Shown here: one piece after another, positions 17,903-26,902 of the stretch
How positions within the stretch are numbered: position 1 is the first letter of the stretch
Layout: every line of letters starts with the position of its first letter
Assembly (NCBI RefSeq): GCF_020410745.1
Contig: NZ_CP084528.1
Coordinates: 186,001-250,000 of the forward strand
Source of the DNA: Kaistella polysaccharea
GTDB taxonomy: Bacteria; Bacteroidota; Bacteroidia; Flavobacteriales; Weeksellaceae
Direction of reading: 5' to 3'
Length of the DNA: 64,000 nt
Notes under the pieces: generated by a model
Seen by the model: the letters and a program-made list of their open reading frames with translations, nothing else
Told to the model about the DNA's origin: nothing
The model's database searches: none
Made by a program: the position numbers and the translations under genes

Positions 17903-19480
17903 ATGGCAGAAATAAATCCGGCAGAAGTATCTGCAATTCTTAAACAACAGCTCGCCAACTTCGAGACACAGTCTAATGTAGAAGAAGTAGGTACCGTATT
18001 AACAATAGGTGATGGTATCGCATTGGTGTACGGTTTAGAAAACGTACAATACGGGGAATTGGTAAAATTCCAGAGTGGTGTTGAAGGTATCGTTTTGAAT
18101 CTTGCAGAAGACAATGTAGGGGTAGCTCTTTTGGGTGAATCTAAATTGGTTAAGGAAGGTGATACCGTAAACAGAACCAAAAGAATTTCATCAATTAAAG
18201 TAGGTGAAGGAATGTTGGGTAGAGTAGTTGATACTTTAGGAAACCCAATTGATGGTAAAGGACCAATCACTGGTGAAACTTACGAAATGCCTTTGGAAAG
18301 AAAAGCTCCGGGAGTAATTTTCCGTCAGCCGGTAACTGAGCCACTTCAAACAGGTATTGTTGCGATTGATTCAATGATTCCAGTAGGAAGAGGACAAAGA
18401 GAATTAATCATCGGTGACCGTCAGACAGGTAAAACTGTTGTAGCGATTGACACGATCATTAATCAAAGAGAATTTTATGATGCAGGTGAACCTGTATTCT
18501 GTATATATGTAGCCATTGGACAGAAAGGTTCAACGGTTGCTCAAATTGTAAAAACATTAGAAGACAAAGGCGCTTTAGCTTATACCGTAATAGTAGCAGC
18601 AAACGCCTCTGATCCAGCTCCGATGCAGGTTTATGCACCAATGGCTGGAGCCGCAATCGGTGAGTTCTTCCGTGATACTGGTCGTCCAGCACTGATCGTT
18701 TATGATGATTTATCTAAACAAGCCGTTGCTTACCGTGAACTTTCTCTATTGTTGAGAAGACCACCGGGCCGTGAAGCTTATCCAGGTGACGTTTTCTACC
18801 TTCACTCCAGATTGTTGGAACGCGCAGCGAAAGTAATTAAAGATGATAAAATCGCAGCACAAATGAACGATTTACCAGAACCATTGAGACCATTGGTGAA
18901 AGGTGGTGGTTCATTAACCGCACTTCCTATTATTGAAACGCAGGCAGGTGACGTTTCGGCATATATTCCAACCAACGTAATTTCGATTACCGACGGTCAG
19001 ATTTTCTTGGAAACAGATTTATTTAATTCAGGAGTTCGTCCGGCAATTAACGTAGGTATTTCAGTATCGCGTGTTGGAGGTAATGCTCAAATTAAGTCAA
19101 TGAAAAAAGTTTCTGGAACATTGAAATTAGACCAGGCACAATACAAAGAACTTGAAGCGTTTGCTAAATTTGGTTCTGACTTAGATGCTTCAACGCAAGC
19201 GGTTATTTCTAAAGGTGAAAGAAACGTGGAACTTTTGAAACAGCCAGTAAACTCTCCACTTCCGGTGGACAGCCAGGTTGCAATGATTTATGCAGGAACT
19301 GAAAATCTATTAAGAAATATTCCGATTAGAAAAGTAAAAGAATTCCAGAAAGAATATGTGGAATTTTTAAGATCAAAACATCCTGAAACAATGGCAGCGA
19401 TTAAAGCTGGTAAAATCGACAACGATATTACAGGAATTTTGAAACAAGCCGCTACAGAATTGGCGTCTAAATACAACTAA
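17903..19480 (+). CDS. atpA: F1 ATP synthase subunit alpha
   Basis: The non-catalytic nucleotide-binding subunit. The 525 residues include Walker A GDRQTGKT at 171-178, the [10 protein letters not shown] segment and the conserved [13 protein letters not shown] (alpha-type Walker B region). Length is normal. atpG follows after a hairpin; atpD and atpC are not in this cluster, as is common in Bacteroidota, where beta and epsilon are encoded elsewhere. Confidence 0.97.
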   Translation: MAEINPAEVSAILKQQLANFETQSNVEEVGTVLTIGDGIALVYGLENVQYGELVKFQSGVEGIVLNLAEDNVGVALLGESKLVKEGDTVNRTKRISSIKVGEGMLGRVVDTLGNPIDGKGPITGETYEMPLERKAPGVIFRQPVTEPLQTGIVAIDSMIPVGRGQRELIIGDRQTGKTVVAIDTIINQREFYDAGEPVFCIYVAIGQKGSTVAQIVKTLEDKGALAYTVIVAANASDPAPMQVYAPMAGAAIGEFFRDTGRPALIVYDDLSKQAVAYRELSLLLRRPPGREAYPGDVFYLHSRLLERAAKVIKDDKIAAQMNDLPEPLRPLVKGGGSLTALPIIETQAGDVSAYIPTNVISITDGQIFLETDLFNSGVRPAINVGISVSRVGGNAQIKSMKKVSGTLKLDQAQYKELEAFAKFGSDLDASTQAVISKGERNVELLKQPVNSPLPVDSQVAMIYAGTENLLRNIPIRKVKEFQKEYVEFLRSKHPETMAAIKAGKIDNDITGILKQAATELASKYN

Positions 19481-19491
19481 AACACACCATT

Positions 19492-19527
19492 TTCAGTATT
19501 CAAAGATTTTAATATTTGAATACTGAA
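19492..19527 (+). other. Long perfect hairpin between atpA and atpG
   Basis: A 13-bp perfect inverted repeat (TTCAGTATTCAAA 19492-19504 with its complement 19515-19527) and a 10-nt loop. Only four T follow, so it looks more like an mRNA processing or stability element than a full terminator. Confidence 0.65.
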
Positions 19528-19549
19528 TTTTAAACTTTGACTTCAGAGA

Positions 19550-20407
19550 ATGGCAAACTTAAAGGAAATACGAGGAAGGATTACTTCGATCTCTTCAACA
19601 ATGCAAATCACGAGTGCGATGAAAATGGTTTCCGCTGCGAAACTAAAGAAAGCCACCGATGCTATTGTGATGTTGAGACCTTACTCAGAAAAATTACAGG
19701 AAATCATTGAGAACGTAAGTTCTACAACTGATCTTGAAGGCGTATCAACATACACCGAAGCAAGAGAAGTTAAAAAAGTGCTTTATATTGTAGTGACTTC
19801 TAATAAGGGACTTGCAGGTGCATTTAATTCATCGGTGATTAAACAGCTTAATCACGCTTTGGCAAATACTACTGAAGAAATTGAAATTCTGACGGTTGGT
19901 AAAAAAGTTTATGATGCCGTTCGTCGCAGTAAAAAAGTATACGACAATCAAAGTGCTATTTTTGATGGAATGAGTTTCGAAGTCGTTTCTAATTTCGTGG
20001 AAAACGTAATGAGAGATTACCGCGAAGGCAGCTTCGACAAAGTATATGTGATTTACAATAAATTTGTAAATGCAGCTACACAGGAAGTTAAAACTGAGCA
20101 GGTTCTCCCCATAAAAATGCCGGAGAAGAAAGAAGCTTTGAATACCGATTATCTTTTTGAGAAAAGTGCAAAGGAAATATTGGATGTTTTAATGCCAAAA
20201 TCCATTAAAACTCAAATCTATAAATCGATTTTAGATTCAGTTGCATCGGAGCACGGCGCTCGTATGACTGCCATGCATAAAGCAACAGACAATGCTGAAG
20301 CCCTTAGAAATGATTTGAAAATATTTTATAATAAAGCCCGTCAGGCAGCGATTACAAATGAAATTTTAGAAATTGTAGGTGGAGCAGAAGCATTGAAGAA
20401 TTCTTAA
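19550..20407 (+). CDS. atpG: F1 ATP synthase subunit gamma
   Basis: The central shaft of F1. The 285 residues start with ANLKEIRGRITSI and contain TSAMKMVSAAKL, the typical N-terminal helix, and end with the conserved C-terminal helix YNKARQAAITNEILEIVGGAEAL. VVTSNKGLAGAFN is the family core motif. Last gene of the cluster, closed by a strong terminator. Confidence 0.96.
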   Translation: MANLKEIRGRITSISSTMQITSAMKMVSAAKLKKATDAIVMLRPYSEKLQEIIENVSSTTDLEGVSTYTEAREVKKVLYIVVTSNKGLAGAFNSSVIKQLNHALANTTEEIEILTVGKKVYDAVRRSKKVYDNQSAIFDGMSFEVVSNFVENVMRDYREGSFDKVYVIYNKFVNAATQEVKTEQVLPIKMPEKKEALNTDYLFEKSAKEILDVLMPKSIKTQIYKSILDSVASEHGARMTAMHKATDNAEALRNDLKIFYNKARQAAITNEILEIVGGAEALKNS

Positions 20408-20431
20408 AACACTTAATTTACTTTTAAATAC

Positions 20432-20465
20432 AAAGAACACTGGTAATTATCAGTGTTCTTTTTTA
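20432..20465 (+). terminator. Terminator of the ATP synthase operon
   Basis: An 11-bp perfect stem AAAGAACACTG (20432-20442) / CAGTGTTCTTT (20451-20461), 8-nt loop and T run. Confidence 0.92.
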
Positions 20466-20518
20466 TGTAATAAATTTATTTCCAGCATAATATATAAATA
20501 ATAATTCGTAAATTTATG

Positions 20519-20526
20519 TATCTTTG
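20519..20526 (+). promoter_or_regulatory. -7 element TATCTTTG upstream of the CNNM/CorC gene
   Basis: Exact TAnnTTTG 24 bp before the ATG at 20551. No good -33 TTG was seen. Confidence 0.4.
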
Positions 20527-20550
20527 TAGCAATATTTTTTAAATTTCTAA

Positions 20551-21909
20551 ATGGATTCGGACATACTCAAGCTTGTACTAGCTGTATTCTTAGTATTACT
20601 CAATGGTTTTTTCGTAGCCGCAGAATTCTCAATCGTTAAAGTTCGTTACTCCCAAATCCAGCTGAAAGCAGCAGAAGGTCATTCTATGGCCAAACAGGCA
20701 GAGCACATCATCAAACATCTTGATGAATATCTTTCTGCTACGCAATTGGGAATTACGCTAGCATCTTTAGGATTAGGTTTTGTGGGTGAAAGCGCCTTAC
20801 ATCATATTTTCGAAAACTTATTTAAATATTTTGATCTTGCCGTCGCACCTGCGACCGTTACAACAATATCGTTGGTATCTAGTTTTTTACTGATCACCGT
20901 AATGCATATCGTTTTCGGAGAACTTATTCCTAAATCTATTGCGATAAGAAAATCTGAATCTACGACAATGTTTATTGCTGCGCCGTTGCGAATTTTTTAT
21001 ACGGTTTTTAAACCATTTATTTGGTCGATGAATCATATGTCGAATGCTTTTTTGCGTTTGATAAAAATTCATCCTGCTTCAGACCAGGAAATTCACTCGA
21101 CTGAAGAATTACAATTGCTGGTAAAGCAATCTGCAGATTCGGGCGCGATTGAAGAAGAGAATTACGAAATCATAAAAAATGCTTTTGATTTTACAGATCA
21201 TTCTGCGAAACAAATTATGGTGCCTCGACAGAACATTTCTTCTATTGATTTAGATGAACCTGTTGAAGATATTATATCGGTCATCATGGAAGGTGGTTAT
21301 TCCAGACTTCCGGTTTACAGAGATTCAATTGATAATATCATCGGGATATTTTATGCGAAAGAAATTATCCGTGAATATGTAAAGCGAAAAGGGGTAATCA
21401 ATCATGCAGATTTAGAAGACTTAATGCGCGATCCATTTTTTGTGGTCGGCAGCAAAAAGATTTCTGATTTACTGAAAGTTTTTCAACAGAAAAAGCAGCA
21501 TTTAGCAGTTGTAATTGATGAGTTTGGTGGGACAGAAGGAATTGTAACACTAGAAGATATCTTAGAAGAATTGGTAGGTGAAATTCAGGATGAGGAAGAT
21601 GATGAAGAGCGAATAGTAGATAAAGTTGGCGAAAATGTTTTTTGGGTAAAGGCCACACAACCTTTAGATGAAATTAATGAAAGCTTACCAAAAATGTTCC
21701 CACTTTCAGAAGACGGTGAATACAACACTTTAGCCGGATTTATATTACACGAGTTGCAGGATATTCCAGAAGAAAATCAAGAATTTAATATCAATGATTA
21801 TCACGTAAAAATTCTGAAAATGCAGAATAAAAGTGTTGATTTAATTGAATTGACTTACGAAGAACCAAGCATCATTAATGATTTTGCGAATGAAATTGGA
21901 GAAATTTAA
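20551..21909 (+). CDS. CNNM/CorC-type hemolysin family membrane protein
   Basis: A 452-residue protein with the family order: a DUF21/CNNM membrane domain (about residues 1-195, starting LVLAVFLVLLNGFFVAAEFSIVK), a pair of CBS domains (about 210-335, with MVPRQNI and VIDEFGGTEGIVTLEDILEE), and a C-terminal CorC_HlyC domain. Relatives are linked to magnesium or cobalt efflux and to membrane integrity; the hemolysin label is historical. Two small genes, clpS and a rhomboid gene, follow on the same strand. Confidence 0.9.
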   Translation: MDSDILKLVLAVFLVLLNGFFVAAEFSIVKVRYSQIQLKAAEGHSMAKQAEHIIKHLDEYLSATQLGITLASLGLGFVGESALHHIFENLFKYFDLAVAPATVTTISLVSSFLLITVMHIVFGELIPKSIAIRKSESTTMFIAAPLRIFYTVFKPFIWSMNHMSNAFLRLIKIHPASDQEIHSTEELQLLVKQSADSGAIEEENYEIIKNAFDFTDHSAKQIMVPRQNISSIDLDEPVEDIISVIMEGGYSRLPVYRDSIDNIIGIFYAKEIIREYVKRKGVINHADLEDLMRDPFFVVGSKKISDLLKVFQQKKQHLAVVIDEFGGTEGIVTLEDILEELVGEIQDEEDDEERIVDKVGENVFWVKATQPLDEINESLPKMFPLSEDGEYNTLAGFILHELQDIPEENQEFNINDYHVKILKMQNKSVDLIELTYEEPSIINDFANEIGEI

Positions 21910-21941
21910 TTTAAAGAATATAATTTTTAAAATTAAAGAGA

Positions 21942-22259
21942 ATGGGTTTACATTATAATATTCCAGTAAATATCAAGGATTACGAAAATCCGCAGCGGGA
22001 ATACGAAGAAGACGTTGCAGTCTTAGAAAAGGAGGACGACGTCTATAAAATAATTTTATGGAATGACGATGTCAATTCCTTTGATTACGTGATCGATGCG
22101 CTGGTAGAGATTTGCGAACATACTCTGGAGCAAGCCGAACAATGTACTTTTCTGGTTCATTACAAAGGCAAATGTACCGTAAAAACCGGGAGTTTAGAAA
22201 AACTAAAACCCATGCACGAAAAATTATTAGCGCGAAGTTTAACTTCAGAACTAGTTTAA
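21942..22259 (+). CDS. clpS: ATP-dependent Clp protease adaptor ClpS
   Basis: The adaptor hands N-degron proteins to ClpAP (or a Clp partner). The 105 residues comprise a flexible N-terminus and the ClpS core with WNDDVNSFDYVIDAL, EICEHTLEQA and the VHYKGKCTVKTG strand pair. This is the usual length. It begins 32 bp after the CNNM gene. A hairpin follows the stop. Confidence 0.93.
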   Translation: MGLHYNIPVNIKDYENPQREYEEDVAVLEKEDDVYKIILWNDDVNSFDYVIDALVEICEHTLEQAEQCTFLVHYKGKCTVKTGSLEKLKPMHEKLLARSLTSELV

Positions 22260-22262
22260 ACC

Positions 22263-22285
22263 AAAGTTTCGGATTTCGAAACTTT
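22263..22285 (+). terminator. Hairpin terminator after clpS
   Basis: A 9-bp perfect stem AAAGTTTCG (22263-22271) / CGAAACTTT (22277-22285), 5-nt loop, followed by TATTTT. The T tract is imperfect, so read-through to the rhomboid gene is possible. Confidence 0.65.
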
Positions 22286-22301
22286 TATTTTGTAATAAAT
22301 T

Positions 22302-22958
22302 ATGAGTCCAGTTTTATTGATCATTATTGCAGCTACGGCGATCATCAGTTATATCGCGTTCAGCAATCAAAGTATTTTCGAGAAGTATAAGTTCAACGTC
22401 GGCGCCATTTTGCGCGACAAAGAATATGTACGCTTAATTTCTGCCGGTTTTTTACATGCAGATTTAATGCACTTGTTGTTCAACATGATGACGCTCTACT
22501 TCTTCGGACCGATCGTTATTGATGTTTTCGGTACGGTTGGCTTTTTAATCGTGTACTTTGGATCAATTTTATTAGGAAATATTTTTAGTCTTTATCTCTA
22601 CAAAAATCAATCTTGGTATTCTGCGATTGGCGCGAGTGGCGGCGTTTCCGGGATTTTATTTGCATCTATTGCTATGATTCCTGATCTTGGTTTGTATCTT
22701 TTCTTTATTCCCATCGCCATTCCGGGCTATATTTTCGGAACGCTTTATTTCGCCTATTCGGTTTATATGATGTTAAATCCAAGACAGCAAGATAATATCG
22801 GCCATGCCGCGCATTTGGGTGGCGCATTTTTCGGATTGGTATATGCGATTGCGGTGCAACCTGAAAGAGCTCTGGAAAACGCTTTATTTTTAGGAATTAT
22901 GTCGCTGCCGTTGATTTACATGGCGTATATGGTTTTCGTGAAAAAGAAGATCGGTTAA
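22302..22958 (+). CDS. Rhomboid family intramembrane serine protease
   Basis: A 218-residue polytopic protease that cuts membrane helices. The catalytic serine is S112 in GASGG, the histidine H171 in HAAHLGG, and the oxyanion residues are in HLLFNM (H57, N61). Six hydrophobic segments fit the bacterial core fold. It is 42 bp downstream of clpS. Substrate unknown; the adjacency to an N-degron adaptor is described under findings. Confidence 0.92.
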   Translation: MSPVLLIIIAATAIISYIAFSNQSIFEKYKFNVGAILRDKEYVRLISAGFLHADLMHLLFNMMTLYFFGPIVIDVFGTVGFLIVYFGSILLGNIFSLYLYKNQSWYSAIGASGGVSGILFASIAMIPDLGLYLFFIPIAIPGYIFGTLYFAYSVYMMLNPRQQDNIGHAAHLGGAFFGLVYAIAVQPERALENALFLGIMSLPLIYMAYMVFVKKKIG

Positions 22959-23309
22959 TTTTTTAGGAGCCCGGAGATTTTTTCTTCGTCCGAAGATTCT
23001 ACCCGTTTTCCGCTGCAATCTTTTTTACAATTCTTTATCAAGTATTGTAAAAAAGGATTTCCACTACAACCGGGGCTAAAATTTCAGGCAGTTTTTCTTA
23101 CAAAGATTTTAAGAAATTCTTTCACTTCTTAGCGTAATTAATTCTACTAACACCATTTTTGTCATTCTGACGAAGAAAGAATCTCTAAGTCAAAGACGTA
23201 AAATTGTTGGATAATTTTTTTTCTTGGCAAAAGTTATTTCTAGATTCTTTTGGCGCTCGCTTCGCTCGCGCCAAATTCTCATCTCTAAACTATCACCGCT
23301 CAACTAATT
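22959..23309. repeat. Gene-free stretch made of dispersed repeat pieces (copy A)
   Basis: No gene. Three repeat-like pieces are visible. First, 23002-23077 has arms resembling a structured repeat, around an 11-bp perfect inverted repeat (23021-23031 / 23044-23054). Second, a GTCATTCTGACGAAG piece with GAATCT near 23161-23192 resembles a common flavobacterial intergenic repeat. Third, a hairpin TTTGGCGC (23249-23256) / GCGCCAAA (23268-23275) has the loop TCGCTTCGCTC, shared with copies B and C. Confidence 0.65.
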
Positions 23310-24167
23310 TTACTTTCTCCCCCAAACAAACCTTTCATTCCCCGACAAATCCTTTATTAATTCAGCTTCTTTCAAAACATCCGTAAAAAGTTCCAAAGTT
23401 TCTTTTCCTAACTTCTGGTTGATTTCCAGAAAAACTAAACCGTTTTCAGCCAGATGGCTTTTGCAATCTTCCGCAATCTTTTCGTAGAAAATCAACGCAT
23501 TTGAAGTTGGAGAAAACAACGCCATTTTCGGCTCAAACTCTTTTACCGAATCTGCGATTTCACTTTCTTCCTCAATTCCAATATAAGGCGGATTAGAAAT
23601 TATGACATCGTAAACCTCGGTTAAATTTTCATTCAAATAATCCTGATGAATAAAATTAATTTCCACTTCATGAAAATCTGCATTTCTTTGGGCGGTTTTT
23701 AAGGCATCTTTTGAAAAATCTAAAGCCGAAACTTGTGCTTTCGGAAAATATTTCTTTAACACAATCGGAATAATTCCAGATCCAGTTCCAATATCTAAAA
23801 TCTTGCAGCTTGAATCTTGGCGCTTTAATCTTGCATCTTGAATCTTCGCTATCGCCAGTTCCAATAATTCTTCAGTTTCCGGTCTCGGAATTAAAACATG
23901 TTCATCCACAAAAAATTTACTTCCATAAAATTCAGTTTCTCCCAATATCTGCTGGTAGGGCTGGCCCATTTTTAGACGTGAAATTGCCGTTTTAAAATCC
24001 GAAATTTGGTCTGAAGTTATTTCAAGTTGCATTTCTTGTCTTTGTTGAAACGAATTTAAGCCCAGTTTATTTTCTCCAAAAATCTCGAATAAGACTTTGC
24101 GTTCCTGTTCAGAATATTTGTTTGCTATTTCATTCATGAAGTATGCTTTCAATTCTCCGAGATTCAT
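23310..24167 (-). CDS. prmC: Release factor glutamine methyltransferase PrmC (HemK)
   Basis: The enzyme methylates the GGQ glutamine of peptide release factors using SAM. From the ATG at 24167 the protein has 285 residues; the longer frame to 24254 adds an unrelated tail and is rejected. Visible are the N-terminal helical domain, SAM motif DIGTGSG and the substrate motif NPPYI. Just before the SAM motif there is an extra basic segment (QDARLKRQDSSC) encoded by repetitive DNA at about 23800-23848. The rest looks intact and functional. Confidence 0.92.
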   Translation of the reverse strand: MNLGELKAYFMNEIANKYSEQERKVLFEIFGENKLGLNSFQQRQEMQLEITSDQISDFKTAISRLKMGQPYQQILGETEFYGSKFFVDEHVLIPRPETEELLELAIAKIQDARLKRQDSSCKILDIGTGSGIIPIVLKKYFPKAQVSALDFSKDALKTAQRNADFHEVEINFIHQDYLNENLTEVYDVIISNPPYIGIEEESEIADSVKEFEPKMALFSPTSNALIFYEKIAEDCKSHLAENGLVFLEINQKLGKETLELFTDVLKEAELIKDLSGNERFVWGRK

Positions 24168-24292
24168 CTTTGTTATTTTAAATTTTAAATATAATCGCTT
24201 TTTAGCACAAAACAAAGAATAATTTAAGATGCGAAGTCCTGCGCATTGCACCATTTTACTAATAAATATGAGGTCTTGAAAAATAATTTCAG

Positions 24293-24300
24293 TATTTTTG
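24293..24300 (+). promoter_or_regulatory. -7 element TATTTTTG upstream of the NlpC/P60 gene
   Basis: Exact TAnnTTTG 20 bp before the ATG at 24321. A TTG at 24276-24278 lies 14 bp upstream, shorter than the usual spacing. Confidence 0.4.
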
Positions 24301-24320
24301 AAAAAATTGGTTAATTGAAA

Positions 24321-24860
24321 ATGAAGAAATATTTGATAATGACTTTCTCCGCCGCAGTTTTACTTTCATGTGGTTCGTCTAAAAAAGTAGTTGTGAAAAG
24401 AGAAGCACCTACAAAAACCGTAAAACGTGTTGATAATCTTAAGGTGCTGGAGTCTAATTATTCCGGAAATAATTCTGCTTTGGTGAGCGAGTTAATTAAA
24501 GATGCGCATAAATATTTGGGTGCGCCGTATAAGTATGCGGGAAACACATCTTCTGGTTTCGATTGTTCGGGATTGGTGGTAAAAGTTTTTGATGAAAATA
24601 AATTCGATTTACCGCGTCGTTCCGAAGATCAGTCGAAAAAAGGAGTAGAAATAAAAATTAAAGAAGCCAAACCCGGTGACCTGATTTTTTTCGCCACTTC
24701 AGGCGGAAGCCGCGTCACCCACGTAGGAATCGTAAATGATATCGGCCGCGATGGTGAAGTGAAATTTATACATGCGTCCACTTCTAAAGGAGTTATTATT
24801 TCCTCGCTTAACGAAAAATATTGGAACAATGCCTACCTTTTCGCACGAAGAGTTTTGTAA
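24321..24860 (+). CDS. NlpC/P60 family lipoprotein (peptidoglycan endopeptidase)
   Basis: A 179-residue protein with a lipobox (AAVLLSC, C17), so it is probably anchored to the outer or inner membrane. The NlpC/P60 domain has C82 in FDCSG, H134 in THVGIV and H151 in FIHAS, forming the C40 catalytic triad. It likely cuts between D-Glu and the diamino acid of stem peptides. The ATG at 24321 is preferred to TTG 24315. Placed next to dapD, which makes the diaminopimelate precursor; co-transcription is possible (39-bp gap). Confidence 0.92.
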   Translation: MKKYLIMTFSAAVLLSCGSSKKVVVKREAPTKTVKRVDNLKVLESNYSGNNSALVSELIKDAHKYLGAPYKYAGNTSSGFDCSGLVVKVFDENKFDLPRRSEDQSKKGVEIKIKEAKPGDLIFFATSGGSRVTHVGIVNDIGRDGEVKFIHASTSKGVIISSLNEKYWNNAYLFARRVL

Positions 24861-24899
24861 ATTTGTGTCTATAGAAATTTAAAATAATACAAAAAACTG

Positions 24900-25709
24900 A
24901 TGTTACAGCAAACCATAGAAAATATCTGGGATAACCGGGAATTACTTCAAAACGAAGACAGCAAAAAATCAATCCGCGAAGTGATCCGACAGCTCGATTT
25001 GGGCGAACTTCGCGTTGCGGAACCTACCGAGAACGGCTGGAAAGTAAATGAATGGGTGAAGAAAGCAGTCGTCATGTATTTTCCTATTCAAAAAATGGAA
25101 ACCATTGAAGTCGGTCCTTTTGAATTCCACGATAAAATGCCTTTGAAAAGAGGTTACGCTGAAAAAGGAGTTCGCGTTGTGCCACATGCTGTGGCGAGAG
25201 AAGGCGCTTACATTGCTCCAGGAGTAATATTGATGCCTTCTTATGTAAATATCGGCGCGTATGTAGATTCAGGTACAATGGTCGATACCTGGGCAACAGT
25301 TGGCAGTTGTGCACAAATAGGAAAAGATGTTCACTTGAGTGGTGGAGTAGGAATTGGTGGCGTTTTAGAACCTTTGCAAGCTGCGCCTGTGATTATTGAA
25401 GATAATGTTTTCGTTGGTTCAAGATGTATTGTTGTTGAAGGTGTTCACGTTGAAAGAGAAGCGGTTCTAGGAGCGAATGTAGTGTTAACTGCTTCTACAA
25501 AAATTATCGATGTTACAGGTGAAACTCCAGTTGAAATCAAAGGCAGAGTTCCCGCAAGATCGGTTGTAATCCCGGGGAGCTACACGAAAAAATTTCCCGC
25601 CGGTGAATTTCAAGTTCCTTGCGCTTTAATCATTGGACAAAGAAAAGAATCAACAGATAAGAAAACATCATTAAACGATGCGTTGAGAGAAAATAATGTA
25701 GCGGTTTAA
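24900..25709 (+). CDS. dapD: Tetrahydrodipicolinate N-succinyltransferase
   Basis: Succinylates 2,3,4,5-tetrahydropyridine-2,6-dicarboxylate in the succinylase route to diaminopimelate and lysine. The 269 residues comprise an N-terminal helical domain and a left-handed beta helix of hexapeptide repeats (about residues 100-225; PGVILMPSYVNIGAYV and SCAQIGKDVHLSGGVGIGG). Length and order match DapD. The downstream glycan genes start 19 bp after the stop, so they may be in the same transcript. Confidence 0.95.
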   Translation: MLQQTIENIWDNRELLQNEDSKKSIREVIRQLDLGELRVAEPTENGWKVNEWVKKAVVMYFPIQKMETIEVGPFEFHDKMPLKRGYAEKGVRVVPHAVAREGAYIAPGVILMPSYVNIGAYVDSGTMVDTWATVGSCAQIGKDVHLSGGVGIGGVLEPLQAAPVIIEDNVFVGSRCIVVEGVHVEREAVLGANVVLTASTKIIDVTGETPVEIKGRVPARSVVIPGSYTKKFPAGEFQVPCALIIGQRKESTDKKTSLNDALRENNVAV

Positions 25710-25728
25710 TTGCTCGCACAACATCCCC

Positions 25729-26898
25729 TTGAAAAATAAATTTTTTAAATTCATAGCAAATCCCAAATATATTTTTGGGATTTATTTGCTTGTTTCCATC
25801 ATTTCCGCGATTACAAAATTCCGTGCCGGTCCCGAGAAGTATAACAATTACATGATTTTTAAAAATGTTTTTACCAATACTTTAGCCGAGAAAAATATTT
25901 ATCTTTTATATCCAGATGTTCACTTTGATTCAAATCATTATGGCGTCTTCTTCAGCGTTTTAATTGCGCCTTTTGCATTATTACCAGACTGGTTGGGAAT
26001 AATTTTATGGAATCTCGCAAATACTTCAATTTTTCTTTTCGCCATTCATAAACTACCGTTTTCCAGTGCTAAAAAAGCTTTTTTCGCTTGGCTTTGTTTA
26101 CAGGAATTTATCACTGCAGCGGTTAGTTTGCAGTTTAATATCGCTTTGACAGGCTTATTAATCTTATCCGCCGTTTATATTTATGAACGCAAAGAAACAC
26201 AATCAGCCTTTTCAATTTTAGTCGGATTTTTTGTTAAACTATATGGAATTGCTGGACTTTCGGCGTTTTTCTTCATCAAAAATAAATGGAAATTTGGACT
26301 ATCTTTTTTAGGAATTGGTATTTTATTTTTAATAGTACCGATGTTGATTTCAAGTCCACATTTTGGACTGCAATCTTACGCAGATTGGTTTCAATCTTTA
26401 TCTGAAAAAAATACGTCTAATCAAATCTTAGGGAATCGTCAGGATTACTCTTTGATGGGAATCGTAAGACGAATTTCTGGAAATGCCGATATTTCTAATC
26501 TGACATTTTTACTTCCCGGAATTGTTGTTTTTTGCCTCCCGTATCTGAGAATTAGTCAGTTTAAAACTCTTTCTTTTCAGCTCATGATTTTAGCTTCTAC
26601 ACTTCTGTTTATCGTACTTTTTAGTTCCAGTTCAGAATCGCCTACTTTTATCATTGCTGTTGCAGGCGTCATGATTTGGTTTGTTATGCAGAAAGAAAAA
26701 TCACCGCTCATAATTGGTTTATTAATCTTTGTAATGATTTTAACCTGTTTTTCATTTTCTGATTTATTTCCAAAATTTCTCAAAGACGAATATATTATGA
26801 AATATTCCTTGAAAGCGTTACCTTGTTGTGTCGTTTGGTTCCGCGTGATCTACGAACTGCTGACCAAAGATTTTGAAAATGATTACAAATTAGATTAG
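25729..26898 (+). CDS. GT87-type (DUF2029) polyprenyl-phosphate-dependent glycosyltransferase
   Basis: A 389-residue integral membrane protein with about nine hydrophobic segments. Family members (mannosyltransferases of the GT-C fold) transfer sugars from polyprenyl-phosphate donors on the outer face of the membrane. The loop after the first helix contains DVHFDSNHYGVFFSV, in the place of the usual acidic and YPP-like motif. The start is TTG at 25729; no ATG precedes the first membrane helix. The GT2 gene 4 bp downstream could make its lipid-linked donor. Family call is by topology and general pattern. Confidence 0.72.
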   Translation: MKNKFFKFIANPKYIFGIYLLVSIISAITKFRAGPEKYNNYMIFKNVFTNTLAEKNIYLLYPDVHFDSNHYGVFFSVLIAPFALLPDWLGIILWNLANTSIFLFAIHKLPFSSAKKAFFAWLCLQEFITAAVSLQFNIALTGLLILSAVYIYERKETQSAFSILVGFFVKLYGIAGLSAFFFIKNKWKFGLSFLGIGILFLIVPMLISSPHFGLQSYADWFQSLSEKNTSNQILGNRQDYSLMGIVRRISGNADISNLTFLLPGIVVFCLPYLRISQFKTLSFQLMILASTLLFIVLFSSSSESPTFIIAVAGVMIWFVMQKEKSPLIIGLLIFVMILTCFSFSDLFPKFLKDEYIMKYSLKALPCCVVWFRVIYELLTKDFENDYKLD

Positions 26899-26902
26899 AA
26901 AA

